DNA of 48,018 bases from the NCBI RefSeq assembly GCF_030693405.1, contig NZ_JAUYAW010000025.1:1-48018 (forward strand), written 5' to 3'. The DNA comes from Phenylobacterium sp. GTDB taxonomy: Bacteria; Pseudomonadota; Alphaproteobacteria; Caulobacterales; Caulobacteraceae. The translations under genes and the position numbers were made by a program. The first letter of the stretch is position 1. Each line of letters begins with the position of its first letter. Of the stretch, positions 37,716 through 46,416 are shown in pieces. The notes below the pieces were generated by a model. The model searched no databases. It saw only the letters and a program-made list of their open reading frames with translations, and was not told where the DNA came from.

Positions 37716-40198
37716 CAGAAGATCAGCTTGCGCACGGTCAGCCGAACCGTCCGGCCCACAGGATCGAGCAGGTCCGGCTGGTAGGTGATCGGGATCGCGC
37801 CGTCGCCGGTGCGCACCTCCTGGCGGGCGTCGAAGAGGTTGTCGATCGACAGGGTCGCCCGGGCGCCGCGCAGCCAGGGATAGTCTCGCGCCCAGCGCTG
37901 GCGGCCGGGATCGGCGAACAGACGTAGGCTGACTGTGGCCAGGTCGGAGAACTCCAGATCTCCTTCCGGTGTGCTGCCGGAGATCGTGGTGGCGCTCTGC
38001 CAGTTGGCGTTCATGGCCACCCCGACACCTGCCTTGGAATAGTTGGTCTGCAGCTCCAGCTGATGGCGCGGCGAGCCGCCGCCCGACCCCAGGGCTGCGC
38101 CATCCAGCAGGTCGAGCTTGGGCATGCCGGCGCCGATCTGCACCTCATCGCGCAGGGCGAGCGTGTGATAGAAACCGACCTGGAAGACCCCGCTGCGGGG
38201 CCCGCCGCCGCCGAAGCCGCCAAAGCCGCCGCCAGGGCCGCCTGGGCCTCGACCACCCATGGCCATGCCGCCGCCGGGGGGACCCGAAGGGCCCGCGCCA
38301 TCGCCGGGCGGGGGGCCATCAGGCGGACCCTCGCCGGACGGCGGGCGTTCGGCGGTTGCCTGCGCGCCGCCCCGGGCGGGGGTCTGAGCCTCGGTTCCCG
38401 CTGCGGCGGCCGGGCGGGCGGCCTCGAAGCGACGCCGCATCTCGGCCCGTTCATCGGCGGTGGGCTCTGAGCCGATCTGGCGCGAATAGGTCAGGCCCCA
38501 TCGCACCTCGTCCCGGGCCTGCAGGGCAAAGTTGACCGGCCGCGCATCGATGGCGGTCAGGGCGCCCGACGTGTCGCGGGTGAAACGGTCGGGGAAGGCC
38601 GCCTCAACCTGGGTCGAGGCCGAGGGAAAGGCGACGATGGCGTCGTGGGTGCGGCTCGAGACGTAGTTGGCCTGCAGCCGCAGATTGATCTCGTCAAAAG
38701 GCTGGTAGGTGGCGCCAAGCTTGAAGACGTCCTTCTGGCCGGCGTCCAGGGTGGCCAGGCCGCCGGTGGTGCGGGCGACCTCGGTGGTCTCGCCGCGGGT
38801 CAGGTCGAAGACGCGAACCCCGGTGGTGACCGTCACGGGGTCCCCCAGCTGGTTCATGGTCGGCGCCTCGCCGCTGCGGCTGAAGGATCCGAGCAGGCGC
38901 AGCTCCGGGGTCGGCCGCCAGTTCAGGCCATAGCCCCAGGTCTCCAGGGCGCCGAAGTCGGAGACCTGCTCGACGCCCAGGTTCAGATTCGCCGACAGGC
39001 GGCCGATATGCTCGCCCAGGCCTTCGCCGGCCCGGGTCAGCGGGATGTCGAAATTGCCGCGCAGCTCGCCCACGGTCCGCGACAGATCGCTGGCCTGAAA
39101 GGCGCCGAGTCGCGTGGCCTCGCTCTCCAGTTCGGTGGCCGAGGCCCTGGCCGTCAGGGCGGTGCTGATCTGGCCGGCCGGCAGCTCCCCGAAGGCGCGA
39201 TTCAGCACCAGATCGGCCGCGCCGGAGGTGGTCACCGTGCGGGCGGTGTCCTGGAAGGCCCGCCCGCCCGAGGCCCGGTCGGTATCGGTCTCCACCTCGC
39301 CGCGCTCGATCTCGGCGGTGGTCGACCACTGCCAGCCGGCCAGGGCGCCATTGGCCGAGGCCGCCAGGCGGGCGGTCTGGCGCTCAGTGTTTCTCAGCTG
39401 GGCTTCGGGTCCAAAGGGCGACAGGCCCTGGCGGGATTCGCTCTCGCTGGTCTCCAACAGGCCGTTCACCGAGAACGAGACGCCGTTGTCCAGCGGCCGG
39501 GCATAGACAGCGTTCAGGGCGACGTCGCTGGACTGGGGCTGCAGCGAGCGGAAGGCGCCTTCGCCGCCGGTGATGTCGCGGTCGCTCTCCTCGATGGAGC
39601 TGGTCCAGTTGGCCTTGCCGTCCACCGTCAGGCGACGGCCCTGCAGGATGTCGAGCCGCGCGCCGTGCGCGCCGAGGGTCTCGCCGCCGCCGGCCTGGGT
39701 CGGCGTCCTGACCGTGCCCTCCACCAGGGTGGCGCGGAACCGGGGCCGCAGGACCATGTTCACCACCTTCTGCTCGGCGGGATAGCCGTACTTCAGGGAG
39801 AGCTCCTCGGGCAGGATCTCCACCCGGGCGATGGCCTCGGTGGGCAGGTCGCGGATCTCGGAAAAGCCCGAGATGCGGCCGCCATTGATCAGAATGACGG
39901 GACGCCCGCCGCCCTGGCCGCTGCCGATCTGGGGAGAGAGCGCCTCCAGCAGTTCGCTGACGCTGGCCGCCCCATAGGCGCGGATTTCCTGGGGCGAGAG
40001 GGTGAGCTCGGGGGTGATGTCGCCGATCACTGAGCCTGCCGGCCGCGCGCCGCTGACCACGAGCTCCTGCACCTCCACATCATCATAGTCGCCCACCTCC
40101 TGAGCCATGGCGGCGGCGGACAGGCTGGCGAAGGCTGCGCCGGCCAGCAGGCTGGCGCGCAGGCGGGCGGGGGGACGACGACGGGGAGGCAGACGCAA
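37715..40198 (-). CDS. TonB-dependent receptor with a Gly/Pro-rich insert
   Basis: An 827-residue outer-membrane protein starting at TTG 40198 with AGGA about 10 bases upstream; no other in-frame start exists close by. The signal peptide ends near AMA-QEV. A TonB-box-like EVQELVVSGAR and a plug domain (VSELLEALSPQIGSGQGGGRPVILINGGRISGFSEIRDLP) follow. The barrel ends in a terminal Phe (VRLTVRKLIF). Residues ~580-668 are a Pro-then-Gly-rich low-complexity block with GGFGGFGGGG. It sits where a strand-connecting loop is expected. The plug GGRISGFSEIRDLP and YGYPAEQKVVNMVLR are typical of a receptor subgroup common in Caulobacterales and sphingomonads. The ligand is unknown. Confidence 0.87.
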   Translation of the reverse strand: MRLPPRRRPPARLRASLLAGAAFASLSAAAMAQEVGDYDDVEVQELVVSGARPAGSVIGDITPELTLSPQEIRAYGAASVSELLEALSPQIGSGQGGGRPVILINGGRISGFSEIRDLPTEAIARVEILPEELSLKYGYPAEQKVVNMVLRPRFRATLVEGTVRTPTQAGGGETLGAHGARLDILQGRRLTVDGKANWTSSIEESDRDITGGEGAFRSLQPQSSDVALNAVYARPLDNGVSFSVNGLLETSESESRQGLSPFGPEAQLRNTERQTARLAASANGALAGWQWSTTAEIERGEVETDTDRASGGRAFQDTARTVTTSGAADLVLNRAFGELPAGQISTALTARASATELESEATRLGAFQASDLSRTVGELRGNFDIPLTRAGEGLGEHIGRLSANLNLGVEQVSDFGALETWGYGLNWRPTPELRLLGSFSRSGEAPTMNQLGDPVTVTTGVRVFDLTRGETTEVARTTGGLATLDAGQKDVFKLGATYQPFDEINLRLQANYVSSRTHDAIVAFPSASTQVEAAFPDRFTRDTSGALTAIDARPVNFALQARDEVRWGLTYSRQIGSEPTADERAEMRRRFEAARPAAAAGTEAQTPARGGAQATAERPPSGEGPPDGPPPGDGAGPSGPPGGGMAMGGRGPGGPGGGFGGFGGGGPRSGVFQVGFYHTLALRDEVQIGAGMPKLDLLDGAALGSGGGSPRHQLELQTNYSKAGVGVAMNANWQSATTISGSTPEGDLEFSDLATVSLRLFADPGRQRWARDYPWLRGARATLSIDNLFDARQEVRTGDGAIPITYQPDLLDPVGRTVRLTVRKLIF

Positions 40199-40370
40199 AG
40201 CACTTAATTCCTGATGCTGACCCGGGCGGCGGGGAGACCGCCCATGAAGCTGTCACGCACGACCCCGCCATATCCGTCGCGATCACGGCGCAAGCGAGGC
40301 GGTGGCGTTGACGTCCGGGGCTGTTATGCCACCATCGGGTCTGAAGCCCTTGGGGTAGAGAGGCGTCCCG

Positions 40371-40838
40371 ATGACCATGACCGGCGGATGCCAGTGCGGG
40401 GCCGTGCGGTTCCGCGTAGAGGGTGAGCTCGGCGAGGGCTCCATCTGCCATTGCCGCATGTGCCAGAAGGCGACGGGCGGGTTGTTCGGGCCCTATGTGG
40501 GGGCGCCGTTCGAGGCCCTGGTCTGGACCCGTGGCGAGCCCAAGCGCTTCCAGAGCTCCAACAAGGTCCGCCGCGGATTCTGTAGCGATTGCGGCACGCC
40601 GCTGACCTTCGAATATGGAGAGGGGCATGTCAGCCTGGCCATCGGCGCCCTGGACCGACCCGCCGAGGCGCGGTTGACCGAGCAACTGGCCTCGCCGGCG
40701 CAGGTCGCTGAGCTCGACGACCTTGCGAGCCTGCCGGTCCACCCTGTGGAGGAGCCTAAGGCGGCGGTCTACCTGGCGGGCATCGTGTCCTACCAGCACC
40801 CCGACCACGACACGGAGGCGTGGGAGGTCAGGGGCTAA
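40371..40838 (+). CDS. GFA-family (glutathione-dependent formaldehyde-activating-like) protein
   Basis: A 155-residue zinc protein with the full GFA cysteine set: C7, C9, C26, C28, C31 in GGCQCGAVRF and CHCRMCQKATGG, then C71 and C74 in FCSDCGTPL. The family fold binds two zinc ions. Only some members act on S-hydroxymethylglutathione, so function is unassigned. It is divergent from the TonB receptor at 37715 with 172 bases between them. Confidence 0.87.
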   Translation: MTMTGGCQCGAVRFRVEGELGEGSICHCRMCQKATGGLFGPYVGAPFEALVWTRGEPKRFQSSNKVRRGFCSDCGTPLTFEYGEGHVSLAIGALDRPAEARLTEQLASPAQVAELDDLASLPVHPVEEPKAAVYLAGIVSYQHPDHDTEAWEVRG

Positions 40839-40862
40839 AGGCGGACGGCGGAAGAGCCGGGA

Positions 40863-42281
40863 TCAGGACGCCGTGGCGGTCGGTCCCGCCAAGGCCGTCT
40901 CGCGCCAGCACCCTTGCGCCCAGTGTGAGACCTTGGTCAGCAGCTCGACCATGTTGATCGGCTTGGCGACGCAATCGTCCATCCCGGCCTCGACATAGGT
41001 CTGAATCTGATCAGGCAGCGTATTGGCGGTCACGGCGATGATGGGGGTGGACGCCGCAGCGCCCTCCAGCGCCCGGATCATCCGCGTCGCCGTCACCCCG
41101 TCCATCACAGGCATCTGGATGTCCATCAGGATGACGTCCCAGTCCCCGGACTTCGCCGCCTCGACGCCGGCGCGGCCGTCGACAGCCGTCTCGCAGACGA
41201 AGCCCATGGTGGCGAACATGGCTTGGACCAGGGTGCGGTTGCTTTCATTGTCGTCCACATAGAGGGCTCGCAGACCCGTTTCGCCGCCGTTGGAGAGGCC
41301 CTGTTCGGCCTCCTCCCCGGGGATGTCAGCGGACGCCGCGGGGTGCGGCAGGGGCTGAACCGTTTGGCCCAGGGGGTCTGCGATCATCTGGTTGACCACC
41401 TCCAGCAGCCCAAGGCCTGCGCCGTGGATCCGAAGGGCCTGATCGCTGGCGGCGGTGGGCAAATCGGCGTCCGCCAGCAGCCGGGAGAAGCCGATCACGG
41501 CGTTCAGGGGCGTGCGGAGCTCATGGGACATCTCGGTCAGGAACTGTTGCCGGGCCTCGGCCATGCTGGCCTTCTGCTCGGCCGCGCTCCTGGCGATCTC
41601 AGCCTCGACCCGGAGCGTCACATCCTGCTCGTCCAGCAGGATGCAGGTGCGCCCGGTCACAGGGTCTGGCACCGGCCGGGCGCCCATATGGTGCCAACGT
41701 GGGCCGTCCCGGGTGATCACCGCGCGCAGTTCTGAGACCGAGCCCTCGGCCGCGGCCGTGAGCATGGCCTGGCCTTCTTCGGGCACAGCGAAGCGGGCGG
41801 CGAAATCACCCTCCATGTCGCCATAGGCGCGGAAGGCGGCAGGATTGGAAAAGAGCCTCGTTCCATCGATGTCGAACAGGCTGATCAGGGTGGAGGCGTG
41901 CCGCAGGGCCTCGGCGGCCCGCCGCTCCTCGACGGGGACATCCTCAACCGTGGCTTCAAACAGCAGCAACGCCTGGCCGTCGTCATCGACGAACATTGAG
42001 ACAACCGCCTGGGTCGTGACCGGCTGGCCGTGCGGGAAGAACACCCAGCGCTCGCTCACCGCCGCGCCCTGGGCGGTCTGCTCCACAAGCCGCTGAATGC
42101 GGGTCTTCATGGCCGGCGATTGCGCCGAGAAGTCGCGGTCGGCCAGGGCCGCAAGGCTCTCCGCCCCCCAAAGGGAGAGGGCGGCCGGATTGGCGTAGGG
42201 CTTCTGTCCGGTCCGCGGATCATACAGCCAGACAGGCCGCCGCAACCGGTCCCATCCCGCGCCGAACCGATGTGGAGCCAT
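40863..42281 (-). CDS. PAS-PAS-HisKA-REC protein lacking the kinase ATPase domain
   Basis: A 472-residue cytoplasmic protein. Two PAS-like regions lie at about residues 15-115 and 128-225. A HisKA dimerisation helix with the phosphoacceptor H253 (FLTEMSHELRTPLNAVIGFSRLL) runs on to GLLEVVNQMIAD. Instead of the ~150-residue ATP-binding domain there is a ~35-residue linker, then a receiver domain with D343/D344, phosphoacceptor D387 (ILMDIQMPVMDG) and K440. No N, G1, F or G2 box is present anywhere. It therefore cannot bind ATP by itself and may act as a phosphotransfer intermediary or a regulator that dimerises with another kinase. The reading frame is intact across the missing domain. Confidence 0.85.
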   Translation of the reverse strand: MAPHRFGAGWDRLRRPVWLYDPRTGQKPYANPAALSLWGAESLAALADRDFSAQSPAMKTRIQRLVEQTAQGAAVSERWVFFPHGQPVTTQAVVSMFVDDDGQALLLFEATVEDVPVEERRAAEALRHASTLISLFDIDGTRLFSNPAAFRAYGDMEGDFAARFAVPEEGQAMLTAAAEGSVSELRAVITRDGPRWHHMGARPVPDPVTGRTCILLDEQDVTLRVEAEIARSAAEQKASMAEARQQFLTEMSHELRTPLNAVIGFSRLLADADLPTAASDQALRIHGAGLGLLEVVNQMIADPLGQTVQPLPHPAASADIPGEEAEQGLSNGGETGLRALYVDDNESNRTLVQAMFATMGFVCETAVDGRAGVEAAKSGDWDVILMDIQMPVMDGVTATRMIRALEGAAASTPIIAVTANTLPDQIQTYVEAGMDDCVAKPINMVELLTKVSHWAQGCWRETALAGPTATAS

Positions 42282-42371
42282 GTCTGCGGTGTCCGCTGAT
42301 GGAACGTGAGCCCGACCGTGGTCCTGCCAGCCTAAATTTCTGGTGAAGCTGTCCCGCCGCGCGGACAGCGC

Positions 42372-42851
42372 TCAGGTGGGAGCCAGGGGCTCCGGGGCGC
42401 GCCCTTCGATCAGGGCTGCGAGATTGTCGAGGCCCCAGGCCGTGCCATGTTCGCGGCCCTGCGCCGCCTCCGGGCCGCCAATCAGATAGGCGCCCTGTTC
42501 GGTGTGGATCAGCCGGGTCCCGACGTCTTCCTTGTGGAACTCCAGCGTCTGGAGGGAGACCGACAGCTTCTCACCGTTCAGGAACATGTCGTAGACCAGG
42601 ATGATCCGCTGGGCCTCGACGATGTCGTGATAGATGGCCTGGAAGTCGCTGACCCGTCCGCCGGGCCAACGGGCATGGAAGCGCTCCCTGCCGCCCACCC
42701 GGAAATCGAAGTCGCGGTCCAGGGTTTCGATGTCGGCGATCGCCCCGAACCAGGCGCTCTTGGCCTCAAGGGTCGCATAGGCGGCGAAGACCCGGGCCGG
42801 CGTGGCGTTCAGCCGCCGCTCCAGCGTGAAGGTGTGATGGGTGATCGTCAT
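42372..42851 (-). CDS. SRPBCC (AHSA1-like) protein
   Basis: A 159-residue hydrophobic-ligand-pocket protein of the START/SRPBCC type. Opening residues TFTLERRLNATPARVFAAYATLEAKSAWF, then FDFRVGGRERFHARWPGG and HTEQGAYLIGGPEA, are characteristic of AHSA1-type members. It overlaps the ArsR-type regulator gene by 4 bases, a very common regulator-SRPBCC pair. The ligand is unknown. Confidence 0.9.
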   Translation of the reverse strand: MTITHHTFTLERRLNATPARVFAAYATLEAKSAWFGAIADIETLDRDFDFRVGGRERFHARWPGGRVSDFQAIYHDIVEAQRIILVYDMFLNGEKLSVSLQTLEFHKEDVGTRLIHTEQGAYLIGGPEAAQGREHGTAWGLDNLAALIEGRAPEPLAPT

Positions 42852-43195
42852 GGGTCCCTCGTCTTGGGGGCGGTGTTGGCCAGGTAGGCCTCAAGCTGGT
42901 CATACTGCTGCGTCCAGAACCGCCGGCGCTCGGCGATCCAGTGCTCGACCCTGGCCATGGCCTCGCCCTTCAGGGCGCAGGTGCGCACCCGGCCGACCTT
43001 CTTTGTCGTCACCAGGCCTGCGGCCTCCAGGATCTTCAGGTGCTGGACTACCGCTGACAGGGTCATGGGCAGGGGTTCGGCCAGCTCGCTCACCGAGGCG
43101 GGGCCAAGACTCAGGCGTTCGACCATGGCCCGGCGGCCGGGATCGGCGAGCGCCTGGAAGGCGAGGTCGAGGGGGCTGTCTTGATGCTGTAGCAT
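42848..43195 (-). CDS. ArsR-family winged-helix regulator
   Basis: A 115-residue repressor-type protein. The winged-helix domain has PLDLAFQALADPGRRAMVERLS and the recognition helix region VSELAEPLPMTLSAVVQHLKILEAAGLV. The metal-binding CVCD motif of classical ArsR is absent, so a small-molecule or SRPBCC-partner cue is more likely. It is the first gene of a two-gene operon with the SRPBCC protein. A palindrome ACTTAAGT lies just upstream of its start. Confidence 0.9.
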   Translation of the reverse strand: MLQHQDSPLDLAFQALADPGRRAMVERLSLGPASVSELAEPLPMTLSAVVQHLKILEAAGLVTTKKVGRVRTCALKGEAMARVEHWIAERRRFWTQQYDQLEAYLANTAPKTRDP

Positions 43196-43197
43196 TC

Positions 43198-43205
43198 ACT
43201 TAAGT
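43198..43205 (-). promoter_or_regulatory. palindrome at the regulator start, possible operator
   Basis: ACTTAAGT is a perfect 8-base palindrome ending 2 bases before the ATG of the ArsR-type gene. An autoregulatory site is plausible but unproven; it may equally be the weak ribosome-binding region (AAGTG). Confidence 0.3.
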
Positions 43206-43262
43206 TTTGCGACGACCCGGACAGGAGTCAAGCCCGACGCATCGCAGACGGCGCCCAAAACG

Positions 43263-43296
43263 AAAAAGGGCCGGGCGCCCTGCGGCGCCGGCCCTT
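43263..43296 (-). terminator. terminator of the cysD-cysNC operon
   Basis: On the minus strand a long GC-rich stem (AAGGGCCGGCGCC against GGCGCCCGGCCCTT) is followed by a run of five T. It starts about 25 bases after the cysNC stop. Confidence 0.8.
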
Positions 43297-43319
43297 CTGT
43301 CGTCTGCTTCGTCCTGACC

Positions 43320-45209
43320 CTAGTTCTTGGCCAGCCAGGCGACGATTTCCTCGGCCGCCTGTTCGGGCGACAGGGTGGTGGTGTCGACGGTGATCTCGGC
43401 GTGTTCCGGCTCCTCGTAAGGGGAGTCGATGCCGGTGAAGTTCTTCAGCTCGCCGGCCCGGGCCTTGGCGTAGAGGCCCTTGACGTCGCGCTGCTCGGCC
43501 ACCGCCAGCGGGGTGGCGACATAGACCTCGACGAACTCGCCGTCCTCCATCAGCTCGCGGGCCATCCGGCGCTCGGCCCGGAAGGGCGAGATGAAGGAGA
43601 CCAGCACGATCAGTCCTGCATCGACCATCAGCTTGGAGACCTCGGCCACCCGGCGGATGTTCTCCACCCGGTCCTCCTCGGTGAAGCCCAGATCCTTGTT
43701 CAGGCCGTGGCGGACATTGTCGCCGTCGAGCAGATAGGTGTGGCGGCCGTCGGCCTGCATGCGCTTTTCGACCAGGTTGGCGATGGTCGACTTGCCGGCG
43801 CCCGAGAGACCGGTGAGCCAGACCACGCGGCCCTTCTGGCCCTTCTGCGCGGCGCGAGAGGCCTTGGACACGTCCAGCGCCTGCCAGTGGATATTCTGGC
43901 TGCGGCGGAGCGCGAAGTGCAGCATGCCCGCGCCCACGGTCCGGTTGGAGATCCGGTCCACCAGGATGAAGCCGCCCAGGGTGTGGTTGTCCTGGTAGGC
44001 GTCAAAGGCGATGGGGGCGTCCAGCGACAGGTTGCAGACGCCGATCTCGTTCAGCTCCAGCCGCTTGGCGGCCAGGTGTTCGAGGGTGTTCACATTCACC
44101 TTGTACTTGGGCTCGGTGATGCTGGCGCCGACGATGCGCGTGCCGATCTTCATCAGATAGGGACGGCCGGGCAGCATGCCCTCGTCATCCATCCAGACGA
44201 TGGTCGCCTCGAACTGGTCGGCGACTTCCGGCGGCTGGCCGGCGATGGACAGCACGTCGCCGCGGCTGATGTCGATCTCATCGGTCAGCGTGATGGTCAC
44301 CGACTGGCCAGCCACCGCGCGGGGCAGGTCGCCGGTCATGGTGACGATGCGCGCCACGGTGCTTTCGCGGCCGGACGGCAACACCTTGACCCGGTCGCCA
44401 GGGGTGATGGTTCCGGTGGCGATCAGGCCGGAGAAGCCGCGGAAGTCCAGGTCCGGGCGGTTCACCCATTGGATCGGCATGCGGAAGGGCTTTTCCCGCA
44501 GGTCGTCCTCGACATCGAGAGATTCGAGGTGCGGCAGCAGGGGCGGGCCCTTGTACCAGGGCGCCTTGTCGCTGGGCTCGGTGATGTTGTCGCCCTTCAG
44601 CGCCGACATGGGGATGGCGGTGAAGGCCTTGATCCCGATCTGGGCGGCGAAGTCGTGATACTCGGCCAGGATGGAGTCGAACACCTCCTGGCTCCAGCCC
44701 ACCAGGTCCATCTTGTTGATGGCCAGGACCACGTGGCGGATGCCCAGCAGCGAGACGAGATAGGAGTGCCGCCGCGTCTGGGTCAGCACGCCCTTGCGCG
44801 CATCGATCAGGATGATGGCCGCGTCCGCCGTCGAGGCGCCGGTGACCATGTTGCGGGTGTACTGCTCGTGGCCGGGGGTGTCGGCGACGATGAACTTGCG
44901 GGTGTCGGTGGAGAAGAAGCGGTAGGCGACATCGATGGTGATGCCCTGTTCCCGCTCCGCGGCCAGGCCATCCACCAGCAGGGCGAAATCGATCTCGCCC
45001 CCTTGGGTGCCGACCTTCTTGGAGTCGGCCTCCAGGGCGGCCATCTGGTCTTCGAAGATCATCTTGGAGTCGTAGAGCAGCCGCCCGATCAGGGTCGACT
45101 TGCCGTCGTCCACCGACCCGCAGGTCAGGAAGCGCAGCAGGCTCTTGTGCTCATGGGCCTTGAGATAGGCCTCGATGTCTTCGGCGATGAGTGCGGACTG
45201 GTGGGACAT
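43320..45209 (-). CDS. cysNC: bifunctional sulfate adenylyltransferase large subunit / APS kinase
   Basis: A 629-residue fusion. The N-terminal ~430 residues are the CysN GTPase: P-loop GSVDDGKST (31-39), [16 protein letters not shown], plus the EF-Tu-like beta barrels. The C-terminal ~175 residues are APS kinase CysC, with its own P-loop [11 protein letters not shown] and later [23 protein letters not shown]. Together with CysD it makes APS from sulfate and ATP, driven by GTP, and then phosphorylates it to PAPS. The fusion (also called NodQ/CysN-C) is common in proteobacteria. Its ATG overlaps the cysD stop by one base (TGATG). Confidence 0.96.
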   Translation of the reverse strand: MSHQSALIAEDIEAYLKAHEHKSLLRFLTCGSVDDGKSTLIGRLLYDSKMIFEDQMAALEADSKKVGTQGGEIDFALLVDGLAAEREQGITIDVAYRFFSTDTRKFIVADTPGHEQYTRNMVTGASTADAAIILIDARKGVLTQTRRHSYLVSLLGIRHVVLAINKMDLVGWSQEVFDSILAEYHDFAAQIGIKAFTAIPMSALKGDNITEPSDKAPWYKGPPLLPHLESLDVEDDLREKPFRMPIQWVNRPDLDFRGFSGLIATGTITPGDRVKVLPSGRESTVARIVTMTGDLPRAVAGQSVTITLTDEIDISRGDVLSIAGQPPEVADQFEATIVWMDDEGMLPGRPYLMKIGTRIVGASITEPKYKVNVNTLEHLAAKRLELNEIGVCNLSLDAPIAFDAYQDNHTLGGFILVDRISNRTVGAGMLHFALRRSQNIHWQALDVSKASRAAQKGQKGRVVWLTGLSGAGKSTIANLVEKRMQADGRHTYLLDGDNVRHGLNKDLGFTEEDRVENIRRVAEVSKLMVDAGLIVLVSFISPFRAERRMARELMEDGEFVEVYVATPLAVAEQRDVKGLYAKARAGELKNFTGIDSPYEEPEHAEITVDTTTLSPEQAAEEIVAWLAKN

Positions 45210-46165
45210 CAGAAATAGCCCTCTTGCTTCTTCTTCTCCATCGAGGCGGCCTGGTCGTGATCGATCACGCGGCCCTGGCGCTCGGACGTGGTGGTGAGAA
45301 GCATTTCCTGGATGATTTCGGGCAGGGTGGCCGCGGTGCTCTCCACGGCGCCCGTGAGCGGATAGCAGCCCAGCGTGCGGAAACGGACCGACTTCATCAT
45401 CGGGGTCTCGCCGGGACGGAGCGGCATGCGGTCGTCATCGACCATGATCAGGGCGCCGTCGCGCTCCACCACCGGCCGGACGGCCGAGTAGTAGAGGGGC
45501 ACGATGGGGATGTTCTCCAAGTGGATGTATTGCCAGATGTCCAGCTCGGTCCAGTTGGAGATCGGGAAGACCCGCATGCTTTCCCCTTGCGCCTTGCGGG
45601 CGTTGTAGAGGTTCCACAGCTCAGGCCGCTGGTTCTTGGGGTCCCAGCGGTGCTGGGCCGAGCGGAAGGAGAAGACCCGCTCCTTGGCGCGGGACTTTTC
45701 CTCATCCCGGCGGGCGCCGCCGAAGGCCGCGTCGAAGCCGTACTTGTCCAGGGCCTGCTTCAGGCCCTCGGTCTTCCACATGTCGGTGTGCAGGGCCGAG
45801 CCGTGGTCGAACGGATTGATGCCCTTGGCCAGGGCTTCGGGATTGCGGTGAACCAGCAGCTCGAAGCCCAGGGTCTCGGCCATCCGCGCGCGCATCTCGT
45901 ACATCGCCCGGAACTTCCAGGTCGTGTCCACGTGCAGCAGAGGGAAGGGCGGCTTGGACGGGTAGAAGGCCTTGGCCGCCAGGTGAAGCATCACCGCGGA
46001 GTCCTTGCCGACGGAGTAGAGCATGACCGGGCGTTCGGCCTCGGCCACCACCTCCCGCATGATGTGGATGCTTTCGGCCTCCAGGCGCTGGAGGTGCGTC
46101 AGCGTATCGGCGTCGAAGCCGGGCGTGAGGCGCGATTTCGCGGCCTCGGCTTGGCGGGCGTCCAT
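45209..46165 (-). CDS. cysD: sulfate adenylyltransferase small subunit
   Basis: A 318-residue ATP pyrophosphatase-type subunit. ATG 46165 ([10 protein letters not shown]) is preferred because AAGG lies upstream; ATG 46183 is also possible. Motifs include [13 protein letters not shown] (PP-loop SGGKDS-like), LHVDTTWKF and [21 protein letters not shown]. It catalyses adenylyl transfer to sulfate. It is translationally coupled to cysNC in the same operon. Confidence 0.95.
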   Translation of the reverse strand: MDARQAEAAKSRLTPGFDADTLTHLQRLEAESIHIMREVVAEAERPVMLYSVGKDSAVMLHLAAKAFYPSKPPFPLLHVDTTWKFRAMYEMRARMAETLGFELLVHRNPEALAKGINPFDHGSALHTDMWKTEGLKQALDKYGFDAAFGGARRDEEKSRAKERVFSFRSAQHRWDPKNQRPELWNLYNARKAQGESMRVFPISNWTELDIWQYIHLENIPIVPLYYSAVRPVVERDGALIMVDDDRMPLRPGETPMMKSVRFRTLGCYPLTGAVESTAATLPEIIQEMLLTTTSERQGRVIDHDQAASMEKKKQEGYF

Positions 46166-46256
46166 GACGTTAGAACCTTGCATGGGTGGAATCTGGGCCT
46201 GAATGGTGCTGCGACGTACAAAGTAATTCCGCCCGCCGTTGGTGTTCGGCGCGCGC

Positions 46257-46277
46257 ACTGGCCCTTTACCGGTCAGT
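46257..46277. promoter_or_regulatory. inverted repeat upstream of cysD
   Basis: ACTGGCC and GGTCAGT (6 of 7 complementary) flank 7 bases, about 90 bases before the cysD start. It could be a regulator site for sulfur control. No match to a known regulator motif is claimed. Confidence 0.25.
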
Positions 46278-46416
46278 TAAGGGACAGCGGCGCCCAAAGC
46301 AAGAACAGGCGCAACCTCCAGTTCAAGTTCCAGGCCAGACCGGTGAGCGGCGCCGTCCCATAGCGCGTCAATCGCACAGTCCGATGACGCAGGCGCCCGA
46401 TCTGGGCGCGGGGCGA

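Noticed and set aside
43401..45218. A 605-codon plus-strand frame antisense to cysNC
   Set aside because: Explained by the mirror of a highly conserved enzyme; composition is atypical for a protein.
46166..46416. A SAM-type riboswitch or leader peptide before cysD
   Set aside because: No conserved riboswitch core or Cys/Met-rich short frame could be recognised. Only a weak inverted repeat was found.
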